Origin: Clostridiaceae bacterium
GTDB taxonomy: Bacteria > Bacillota > Clostridia > CAYPLH01 > DUMO01
Assembly: GCA_012839865.1 (NCBI GenBank)
Contig: DUMO01000055.1
Span: 1 to 64,000, forward strand
Length of the DNA stretch: 64,000 bases
Direction: 5' to 3'
Every line of letters begins with the position of its first letter. The stretch's first letter is position 1. The notes beneath the pieces are model-generated. The model saw nothing but the letters and a program-made list of their open reading frames with translations. It searched no databases and was not told the origin of the DNA. The position numbers and the translations under genes were made by a program. Positions 57,025 to 64,000 of this stretch are shown here, piece by piece.

Positions 57025-57348
57025 ATTGCCACCACCCAAATGAATATTGTTCCAACTATTCACTTATTGTAGCAAAAAGCCGTTGAAAGTACAAGTCCTC
57101 AAAGGATCAAACCCGTATAATCAAAAAACATGGCAATTATTGCCTTTGTTTCTATTAATTTAGAGTAATATTATTATGTTGCTTTGTAAAAATTAATTAT
57201 AGAAAACAAGACATACCCGCTATATAATATTGTATGTAAAAAGAACTTCCGTCTTGTGCACTAACCTTGTTATGTTTCTTTAATACATACAATTGTTGTA
57301 TAACCCTGAATATTGAAATAAAGAGGTGAACCGCACCAGCGGGATACG
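57025..57348. other. Divergent region V-ATPase operon / ymaF-like gene
   Basis: No gene or RNA is recognised. It must hold the promoter of the V-ATPase operon on the minus strand, but no box stands out enough to place it. Confidence 0.5.
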
Positions 57349-57672
57349 ATGATGGTAAATCATATACATGATTTTAAATTTGATGCTGAAATATCAAATT
57401 GCCATACTCACAGTGTTGCAGGCTACACTGACTGCATGCTGGGTGTAAATGCCTTGCACTTTCATTATTTTAGCGGTATTTCAACATACAAAAACCATAC
57501 CCATCATTTCTCAGGGTATACCGGTCCACCCATAAAGACTGAGAACGGGCATGTGCATAAAATCTCAGGGTATCTTGAAAGCAGGAGTTTTCACTCTCAC
57601 AAATTTAATAACTATACCTATGAGGAAGTGTCATACAACTCGCCCAGGCTTCACCAGAGAGTTATGATTTAA
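57349..57672 (+). CDS. YmaF-like histidine-rich repeat protein
   Basis: A 107-residue protein with four or five spaced repeats of the form H-x-H-x(2-3)-SGY: NCHTHSVAGYT, ALHFHYFSGIS, KNHTHHFSGYTG, GHVHKISGYLE and SFHSHKFNNYT, about 20-25 residues apart. There are about 16 His in the chain and no signal peptide. It matches my memory of the YmaF family in Bacillus and Clostridium, whose function is unknown. Regular HxH pairs suggest metal binding, which is inference. The start is uncertain: an AGAGGTGA site lies about 20 nt upstream of ATGATG. Confidence 0.75.
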   Translation: MMVNHIHDFKFDAEISNCHTHSVAGYTDCMLGVNALHFHYFSGISTYKNHTHHFSGYTGPPIKTENGHVHKISGYLESRSFHSHKFNNYTYEEVSYNSPRLHQRVMI

Positions 57673-57749
57673 ACCATTATTTTCACTAGATTTTAAAAAG
57701 TTTCGATTTTTGTTTCCTTTATAAAATCATATGCCGGTGTGTTGACGGT

Positions 57750-58922
57750 TTACCATTCACCCTGTATCTCGGCATATTTGTGGTCGACATTAAAATCCGC
57801 CTTGTCAAAATAATCAGCCTGGATTCCAAAGGTTGTATCTACATTTATCCAGTTGTCCTCTTCCCTGCTGTAAACCTGGTTCCAAGCATGGTCACCCCAT
57901 GCAATTCCGCTGTAGGCAAGGCCGGTAACCAACCTTACCTTCAATCCTGACGCTCGGCACATTGAGACATACAAGCTTGAAAAATCAAAACAAATACCCT
58001 TTTTTTCATAAAAAGCCGTTATTGTACCGGAATCAATTCCCCGGGGGTCTTTGCTTACTTTTTCCACCTTGTCATAATCATATTCAATATTTTCGGTTAT
58101 CCATTGATATAATAGAAATGCTTGTTCCCTGTCGGTTGACCCTTGCTTCGTTATCTGCCTTGCAAGGTTATCGATTTCATCAGTTGATTTGACTGCCTCA
58201 TCTAAAGTCACACCGTTAAAATATCTTATAATCTTTATTTTTTCGTCTGAAATGCCTTCAGGAGGCTTTTCATCAACGTAACTGTTGAGCTTTGCAAAAG
58301 TATCATTGAGAATTACAGGTATTCTTTTGGCGATATTGGAGTTCAGAACGGGATATATAGTTTTACTGTAAACAAACTGGTATGTTCCGGACTGCTTCAT
58401 TTGTGAGGCCAGAAGCGGTATGGTCACATAGTAGTTTGCAAAATTGAGGAGCAATGCACAAAGAAAAACAATGAAAAGGCTCTGGGGCAGGTTTGAAATA
58501 CCCAGCAACAACTTTCTCGGGAAACTTTTCATTGACTTTAAGCCTGAAAAAATCAAATCTGTCAGCGGATCCAGCAGCAATCTTTTTAAAAGCCAGTCCA
58601 CAAGTCTCATCAAAAGCGTTAATATTATAAATAAAGCCGGCACGGCTATAAGGTATGTCAGCACATCATTCCCGAAGAGAAAATTTCGGATAACTTCAGG
58701 AATTTTGCTGTAAATGACCTCATAAAACGTGCCTTCGTTATTGAAAAAGATCCTTTTAGTAAAAAATATGGACAACATCAAAGACACAATTAATTCAATA
58801 TTCCCCAGAATATTAATCAATGAATTTTTGATGCTTTCCCTGGTGAATTTGCCAAAAAAACCTGCAAGTATTGGTATGCAGAAAACTGTCCACAGGAACA
58901 GTGAAATAATGTTAATCTTCAT
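57750..58922 (-). CDS. Membrane protein with transglutaminase-like domain
   Basis: A 390-residue protein. The first 190 residues have four or five hydrophobic segments (about 5-22, 35-52, 85-108, 145-175). The C-terminal domain is transglutaminase-like (cysteine-protease fold) with the triad Cys in KKGICFDFSSLY, His in GDHAWNQVY and Asp in NVDTTFG. Bacterial members act as peptidases or protein-modifying enzymes, often at the cell envelope; the substrate is unknown. It stands alone between ymaF-like and hydratase genes. Confidence 0.85.
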   Translation of the reverse strand: MKINIISLFLWTVFCIPILAGFFGKFTRESIKNSLINILGNIELIVSLMLSIFFTKRIFFNNEGTFYEVIYSKIPEVIRNFLFGNDVLTYLIAVPALFIILTLLMRLVDWLLKRLLLDPLTDLIFSGLKSMKSFPRKLLLGISNLPQSLFIVFLCALLLNFANYYVTIPLLASQMKQSGTYQFVYSKTIYPVLNSNIAKRIPVILNDTFAKLNSYVDEKPPEGISDEKIKIIRYFNGVTLDEAVKSTDEIDNLARQITKQGSTDREQAFLLYQWITENIEYDYDKVEKVSKDPRGIDSGTITAFYEKKGICFDFSSLYVSMCRASGLKVRLVTGLAYSGIAWGDHAWNQVYSREEDNWINVDTTFGIQADYFDKADFNVDHKYAEIQGEW

Positions 58923-58939
58923 AAAACAACACCTTATTA

Positions 58940-59013
58940 TTGCAGCAACAACACTACTTTTAATGATGATTGAAGACTCAGAACCTCAATATAGCATATT
59001 ATTGTTGCTGCAA
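58940..59013. repeat. 12-bp perfect inverted repeat, 3' of the hydratase gene
   Basis: TTGCAGCAACAA (58940-58951) and TTGTTGCTGCAA (59002-59013) are exact complements 50 nt apart, just beyond the hydratase stop codon. No T-tract follows on the minus strand. It could be a terminator-like or stabilising structure. Confidence 0.65.
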
Positions 59014-59035
59014 CAGTCCCATAAGTCATTTTCCT

Positions 59036-61372
59036 TTACTTGCTGTAATAGTTTATCAGGCACCCTGAAAGAATGATGTCTCTTTCGCCCTTTTCAAGAT
59101 TCTTCAGGTTCAAGGTTATATTCCTGGTTCCTTCAGAACCTGTTATAACAGCCTCAACTGTTTCAGCACCGCTTTCTATTGATTCCTTTATACCCGGTAT
59201 GAATATATAATCATCCAATTTGAACGGAATCTCTTCAAAATTTTCAATAGTAAACGGAATAATCCCCCAGTTTATCAAATTGCTGCGGTAGCGTTTTGTA
59301 GCATACTCCCGTGAAATATTTGCCCAGCCACCAAGGACCTTCTGACAGGATGCTGCCTGTTCCCTGGCTGAGCCGTCACCGGGCTTGTTGGCATAAATAA
59401 CACTGCCTATTCCCGTATTCTTAAGTATATCATCATATAAAGAGTAATTCAGTTTTTCCTGAACTGCACTGAGAACTTCCTTCAACTCAGAATTAATCTC
59501 ATCGAAGCTGTGATCCTCATTTTTAGCGGCTTTCCTTCGTTTCAACTCCAGTCCGTAAACAGCCTTGGCTCTGGCAACATAACCCGGGTCCTTCCTGGAC
59601 AATGTAAACTCGGCCAATTTCAAAGGATTGGACCTGTAAGAGGAAGTTTCCCCGGAAGGTATCAGTTCATCGGTGGTTGTAACAGGGTCATTTATTACTG
59701 AAACCACCTTGAGAAGCAAGTTATCTGTAAGTTCAATCATTTTGGGCCAGTCAGCTATGTTCGGTCCAAACTTAAGCTGTTTGCCGGGGTCCGGCCTGCC
59801 AAATCCATTATATACACGATTGTCGTATACTTTTTTATTAAATGAATAAATGTGTTTTCTCTCATTGACAACAAGCTCGGTGGCAGCAGTAAGCAATCCG
59901 CCGTTTGCAGCAGTGGCTGTTATGGACCTGGCATCCATTAGAGCAACATAAGATACCTGACCGTCACCTGGCTTTGAACCTTCACGGTTCGGGAAATTCC
60001 TGGTTGTATGGCGTATGCTGAAACCATTGTTGCACGGAATGTCCCCTGCGCCAAAGCAAGGTCCACAGAAAGCGCTTCGTATTATGGCACCTGCTGTCAT
60101 TAGTTTTTCCATAATACCCTGTCTGATAAGCTCAAGATAAACCGGCTGGCTTGAAGGATATACACTGAGAGAAAATCCTTGGTGGCCTATGCTTTTACCC
60201 TCCAGTACATCAGCTGCATAGCATATGTTTTCAAACATTCCACCGGCGCAGCCTGCTATTACACCCTGGTCAACTTTTATTCTGCCGTTTTCAATCTTGT
60301 CATGAAGTTTGTATTCTAAACCGGAACCAAACTGCCTGCGTGCTTCGGCTTCAATTTCCGCAAGAAAATCACCTGCATTTTTATTGACCTCTGTTATGGG
60401 ATAAGCATTGCTTGGATGGAAGGGCAGCGCGATCATAGGCTGTACTTTGGAAAGGTCAACCCTTACCATGGCGTCATAGTATGCTATTCTGCCGGGTTCA
60501 AGTTTTTTATAATCATCCCCGCGGTTATGAGTCTTATAGTATTCCAATACTTTATCATCGGTACACCATATTGAACTCAGACAGGTACTTTCGGTTGTCA
60601 TGACATCTATTCCGTTTCTGAAATCCACTGATAGTTCAGAAACACCAGGTCCGACAAATTCCATAACCTTGTTCTTGACAAAACCATTTTTGAACACAGC
60701 TGCGATTATGGCAAGAGCAATATCCTGGGGCCCGACACCATATGCAGGTTTTCCTTCAAGATATACTGCTATTACTTTGGGAGCTTCAATATCATATGTT
60801 TTTCCAAGAAGCTGTTTAACAAGCTCAGGTCCTCCCTCACCGACACCCATGGTGCCAAGGGCTCCATATCGGGTATGACTGTCGGAACCCAATATCATGC
60901 GGCCGCAACCTGTCATCATTTCCCTCATGTATTGATGAATAACAGCCAGATGGGCTGGTACAAATATCCCACCGTATTTTTGCGCTGCCGATAACCCGAA
61001 AAAGTGGTCATCTTCATTAATTGTACCTCCAACAGCACAAAGACTGTTATGACAATTGGTAAGAACATAAGGTAAAGGAAACTTAAAAAGACCGCTGGCC
61101 CTTGCTGTTTGGATAATGCCAACATAAGTTATGTCATGGGATGCCAGGGCATCAAATTTTATTTTTAGGAAATTGTCGCTGTTATTGGTGTTATGCCTGG
61201 ATAAAATCTGCCATGCTATTGTTTTCTTCCTGGCTGATTCTGGCAATGCTTCAGACAAGGGTATATTCCTTTTTATCAGTTCTTCTTTAAGTTGTTCCTC
61301 ACAGGACAAATCCGAAGAAACAACATACTTTCCATCAATTAGATAAATACCGTGGTTTATTAATTGAACCAT
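59036..61372 (-). CDS. Aconitase-superfamily hydratase (YbhJ-like)
   Basis: A 778-residue 4Fe-4S hydro-lyase. Cluster ligands are present as Cys375 (VIAGCAGG), Cys436 and Cys439 (FCGPCFG). GSDSHT (162-167) and the substrate-Arg segments RNFPNREGS and [14 protein letters not shown] correspond to aconitase sites. The motifs around the first cluster Cys ([10 protein letters not shown] instead of GSCTNSS) and the overall pattern resemble the E. coli YbhJ group more than AcnA/AcnB, so citrate may not be the substrate. It follows the korC-type gene by 11 nt in one operon, which favours a role in 2-oxoacid metabolism. Confidence 0.85.
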   Translation of the reverse strand: MVQLINHGIYLIDGKYVVSSDLSCEEQLKEELIKRNIPLSEALPESARKKTIAWQILSRHNTNNSDNFLKIKFDALASHDITYVGIIQTARASGLFKFPLPYVLTNCHNSLCAVGGTINEDDHFFGLSAAQKYGGIFVPAHLAVIHQYMREMMTGCGRMILGSDSHTRYGALGTMGVGEGGPELVKQLLGKTYDIEAPKVIAVYLEGKPAYGVGPQDIALAIIAAVFKNGFVKNKVMEFVGPGVSELSVDFRNGIDVMTTESTCLSSIWCTDDKVLEYYKTHNRGDDYKKLEPGRIAYYDAMVRVDLSKVQPMIALPFHPSNAYPITEVNKNAGDFLAEIEAEARRQFGSGLEYKLHDKIENGRIKVDQGVIAGCAGGMFENICYAADVLEGKSIGHQGFSLSVYPSSQPVYLELIRQGIMEKLMTAGAIIRSAFCGPCFGAGDIPCNNGFSIRHTTRNFPNREGSKPGDGQVSYVALMDARSITATAANGGLLTAATELVVNERKHIYSFNKKVYDNRVYNGFGRPDPGKQLKFGPNIADWPKMIELTDNLLLKVVSVINDPVTTTDELIPSGETSSYRSNPLKLAEFTLSRKDPGYVARAKAVYGLELKRRKAAKNEDHSFDEINSELKEVLSAVQEKLNYSLYDDILKNTGIGSVIYANKPGDGSAREQAASCQKVLGGWANISREYATKRYRSNLINWGIIPFTIENFEEIPFKLDDYIFIPGIKESIESGAETVEAVITGSEGTRNITLNLKNLEKGERDIILSGCLINYYSK

Positions 61373-61383
61373 CCTAAGCCTCC

Positions 61384-61920
61384 TTAATTATAATTCATGC
61401 CCAGTTCAAAGGCTTTCATTTCTTCAGGAATCAGGTGATGTTTTCTCGGGGGCAATGTTTTCTTAAGAGCAAGTTCAAAGTTCTCCTTTGAGATGATGTT
61501 TGTTTCGGCCACCAGTTTGCCTAAAAGTATTATGTTTGCAAATACCTGATTCCCCATTTCAGATGCTATGCGGGTAGCCGGAATTTCAAAAACCTTTATG
61601 TCATTTCTGGTGCATTTTCTGTCAACCAGAGAACTGTCAATCACGATTATTCCGCCCGGTTCAACAAAACTCTCAAATTTGGCCAATGAAGGCGTATTCA
61701 TAACAATTAAGGATGTTGAACTGTTAAGAATTGGAGATCCAACCTGGCCATCAGTTATTATTACATTGCAATTTGCCGTTCCTCCACGCATTTCAGGTCC
61801 ATAGGACGGAAGCCATGAAACATTCATGTTTCCAAGCATTCCTGCATATGCTAAAAGCCTTCCCGCAGAAAGTATTCCCTGTCCTCCAAAACCTGCAATT
61901 ATAATTTCCTGCAGCACCAT
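61384..61920 (-). CDS. korC: 2-oxoacid:ferredoxin oxidoreductase, gamma subunit
   Basis: A 178-residue domain III subunit of a pyruvate-oxidoreductase-like enzyme. Typical segments are [45 protein letters not shown] and [11 protein letters not shown]. With alpha and beta it decarboxylates a 2-oxoacid to acyl-CoA and reduces ferredoxin. The acid could be 2-oxoglutarate or a branched-chain 2-oxoacid. It lies 6 nt after the beta gene. Confidence 0.92.
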   Translation of the reverse strand: MVLQEIIIAGFGGQGILSAGRLLAYAGMLGNMNVSWLPSYGPEMRGGTANCNVIITDGQVGSPILNSSTSLIVMNTPSLAKFESFVEPGGIIVIDSSLVDRKCTRNDIKVFEIPATRIASEMGNQVFANIILLGKLVAETNIISKENFELALKKTLPPRKHHLIPEEMKAFELGMNYN

Positions 61921-61926
61921 CTATGC

Positions 61927-62673
61927 TTACACCTCCAAATCCTTTCCTTTAAAGTTGCCCAACGGAAATACGGGCAGCAATTCTTCTTCAATTCTCTTCA
62001 GGGACTCGGAAGGATTCAACCCCCAGTTGGTCGGGCAGGTTGAAAGAACTTCAACAATCGAAAAACCTTTCTTTGCAAGTTGAACCTTAAAGGCCTTTTT
62101 TATAGCTTTCTTTGCATTAATAATGTTTTTTATATTGTGTGTGGATACTCTTTCTACAAAAGTAGCTCCGTCAAGAGTGGATAAAAGTTCGCATACTCTA
62201 ATGGGAAATCCATGAAATTCAGGTTTTCTGCCAAATGGAGTGGTTTGAGTTACCTGACCTAATATGGTAGTGGGTGCCATCTGACCTGATGTCATACCAT
62301 ATACCGTATTGTTTGCAAATATAACCGTAATATTTTCTCCTCTTGTTGCAGCATGAACAATTTCAGCCATGCCTATTGCCGCCAGGTCTCCGTCACCCTG
62401 ATAGGCAAAAACCACATTGTCAGGATTCACACGTTTAACCCCTGTTGCAACCGCCGGAGCCCTGCCATGGGCAGCTTGCACCATGTCACAGTTAAAAAAT
62501 TCATAGTTACCGTATGTGCAGCCTACAGGCGATATGCCTATTGTCTTTCCTTCAATATCAAGTTCGTCCAGACACTCGGCAATCATTCTATGGATAATGC
62601 CATGTGTACATCCCGGACAGAAAGTTGTCGGGACATCACGCAGCGCATGTGGCCTTTTCATCACTATTGCCAT
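61927..62673 (-). CDS. korB: 2-oxoacid:ferredoxin oxidoreductase, beta subunit
   Basis: A 248-residue TPP-binding subunit. The N-terminal CPGCTHG holds cluster cysteines, and the TPP/Mg site is GDGDLAAIGMAEIVHAATRGENITVIFANNTVYGMTSGQMAPTT. The SGQMAPTT form is common in 2-oxoglutarate and 2-oxoisovalerate enzymes rather than in pyruvate synthase. It starts 71 nt after the alpha gene. Confidence 0.93.
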   Translation of the reverse strand: MAIVMKRPHALRDVPTTFCPGCTHGIIHRMIAECLDELDIEGKTIGISPVGCTYGNYEFFNCDMVQAAHGRAPAVATGVKRVNPDNVVFAYQGDGDLAAIGMAEIVHAATRGENITVIFANNTVYGMTSGQMAPTTILGQVTQTTPFGRKPEFHGFPIRVCELLSTLDGATFVERVSTHNIKNIINAKKAIKKAFKVQLAKKGFSIVEVLSTCPTNWGLNPSESLKRIEEELLPVFPLGNFKGKDLEV

Positions 62674-62744
62674 TTTACTTCCCCTTTCAATCTTTCTTTT
62701 TACGCCTCACTATCAAATTATTTTTTTCTATGGTAAACCGGACA

Positions 62745-63809
62745 CTATTTGGCTTCCCTGAGTATTTCCCTAATCTTGTCAAGAATCTCACTCTGTGCAG
62801 GTATCATTCCACCCATTCGCCCGTAAAAATGAACTTCATTCCTGCCATTCAGGGACAGTCTTACGTCCTCCACCATCTGTCCCGCACTCATCTCTACTGT
62901 CAGAAAAGCCTTTGGAACATCTGCATACTTTTGAAAAGCTTTTTCAGGGAATGGCCATAAGGATACAGGTCTTATGAGTCCTACCTTGATGCCTTCCTTT
63001 TCAGCTGTCTTGATGACATTTTTTACAATACGGGCAACTGTTCCATAAGCTGCTACTATGATATCAGCATCATCACAATTGTATACTTCAACTCTGGTTT
63101 CATTTTCAGATATCTTTTTATATTTTGCCTGCAAATTCAGGTTGTGCTTTTCCAATGTAACGGGGTCAATATATATTGACGTTATAACGTTATGATCTCT
63201 TAGCAATTTGGTACCCGTTGCAGCCCACGGTTTTTCATAAACCTTGTTATCTTCCTCATCTCTGAATTCAACTACCTCCATCATCTGGCCAAGGGTGCCG
63301 TCACCCATTATCATGGAAGCAATTCTATACCTGTCGGCTATGTTGAAAGCTTCAACAGTCAGCTCATAAGCTTCCTGAACACTTGCCGGCGCCAGAACAA
63401 CCATCTTATAGTCACCGTGGCCACCGCCTTTTACCGCTTGAAAATAATCCCCCTGGGCAGGTAAAATACCTCCGAGACCTGGTCCGCTTCTGACAATGTT
63501 TACAATTACCGCCGGTAATTCCGCACCCGCTATATACGATAAACCTTCCTGCTTCAGGCTGATGCCGGGACTTGAGGATGTGGTAAGCACCCTTGCTCCT
63601 GCACTTGCAGCACCATAAACCATGTTGATGGCCGCAACTTCACTTTCCGCCTGTATGAAAGTACCGTTAACCTCAGGCATTTTTCGTGCCATGTAATGTG
63701 ATATTTCCGACTGGGGTGTAATAGGATAGCCGAAATAAAATCTGCAGCCTGCTCTTATAGCAGCTTCGGCTATTGCTTCATTTCCCTTCATAAGCATCTT
63801 TTCACCCAA
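62745..63809 (-). CDS. korA: 2-oxoacid:ferredoxin oxidoreductase, alpha subunit
   Basis: A 354-residue alpha subunit with domains I and II. Features are LMKGNEAIAEAAIRAGCRFYFGYPITPQSEI (substrate/TPP pyrimidine side), TTSSSPGISLKQEGLSYIAGAELPAVIVNIVRSGPGLGG, and the transketolase C-like end IVAAYGTVARIVKN...GLIRPVSLWPFPEKAF. The start is a TTG at 63809, 7 nt after AGGGGGAG; the next ATG (63797) has a weaker site. No ferredoxin-like delta subunit lies in the 190 bases before the window end. Confidence 0.92.
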   Translation of the reverse strand: MGEKMLMKGNEAIAEAAIRAGCRFYFGYPITPQSEISHYMARKMPEVNGTFIQAESEVAAINMVYGAASAGARVLTTSSSPGISLKQEGLSYIAGAELPAVIVNIVRSGPGLGGILPAQGDYFQAVKGGGHGDYKMVVLAPASVQEAYELTVEAFNIADRYRIASMIMGDGTLGQMMEVVEFRDEEDNKVYEKPWAATGTKLLRDHNVITSIYIDPVTLEKHNLNLQAKYKKISENETRVEVYNCDDADIIVAAYGTVARIVKNVIKTAEKEGIKVGLIRPVSLWPFPEKAFQKYADVPKAFLTVEMSAGQMVEDVRLSLNGRNEVHFYGRMGGMIPAQSEILDKIREILREAK

Positions 63810-64000
63810 TTTATTTCTCCCCCTTAAGAATTACTGTTTTTATCTTACGACTTACCATTTGACTGATTGAATCACTGAACTACTGTATGTATTTCAATAT
63901 CATACAACCGGTTAATAAATTATCTTGTAATTTTCTCAATTCTTTAAATAAAAAAATACCTTAAGAAAATGTTTTAATATCAAAAAACATTGTTTTCCTG

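Overview
The window reads as chromosome of a low-GC, anaerobic, spore-forming Gram-positive bacterium. The content fits the class Clostridia, probably near Acetivibrio/Hungateiclostridium (Clostridium thermocellum group). The pointers are a membrane pyrophosphatase, a V-type ATPase operon in the Enterococcus ntp order, a ferredoxin-dependent 2-oxoacid oxidoreductase, GatCAB with a non-discriminating-type AspRS under a T-box, a c-di-AMP riboswitch, a PdaB-like deacetylase and a DegS/DegU pair. Species assignment is inference. No phage, integrase, insertion sequence, CRISPR array or rRNA gene was seen.

Layout. 1-6.1 kb: a truncated polysaccharide deacetylase, a frameshifted zinc alcohol dehydrogenase, a patch of REP-like 37-bp repeats, hppA and serS. 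6.2-15 kb: helD, an ABC exporter, a Fur-family regulator and the large purL. 15.4-18.8 kb: a plus-strand S-adenosylhomocysteine recycling operon (DNA-binding/methyltransferase fusion, adenosine-kinase-like PfkB protein, ahcY). 18.9-26.7 kb: murG, a riboswitch-controlled peptidoglycan-binding protein, a CapA lipoprotein, tcdA, copZ and copA. 26.9-32.4 kb: the tRNA-dependent amidation operon aspS-gatC-gatA-gatB behind a T-box whose specifier loop reads GAAC, so GAA and AAC overlap. 32.4-42.3 kb: a small membrane protein, tRNA-Thr(CGU), a ZIP transporter with a Fur-type box, an XRE-cupin regulator with an acyl-CoA ligase, htpG, pnp, ilvE and a decayed pseudogene. 42.4-48 kb: a DegS/DegU-like pair, divergent from a histidine kinase-nfeD-floA-LytTR regulator cluster. 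48.3-57 kb: the nine-gene V-ATPase operon. 57.3-64 kb: a YmaF-like His-rich protein, a transglutaminase-like membrane protein, and a YbhJ-like aconitase-family hydratase with korABC-type genes.

How the parts work together. Ion bioenergetics is prominent: the pyrophosphatase carries the K+-independent (proton-pump) signature, while the V-ATPase rotor carries the Na+-site residues known from E. hirae NtpK. The aspS-gatCAB operon should make Asn-tRNA(Asn) and/or Gln-tRNA(Gln) by the indirect route, and its leader looks built to sense tRNA charging. The ahcY cluster recycles the product of methylation.

The least explained structure is a roughly 205-223 bp nested palindromic element. It occurs twice (38943-39147 and 48052-48274), both times between convergent genes, with a nearly invariant core and arms that differ between copies but stay self-complementary. 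Several other 3' ends carry long perfect hairpins without a T-tract.
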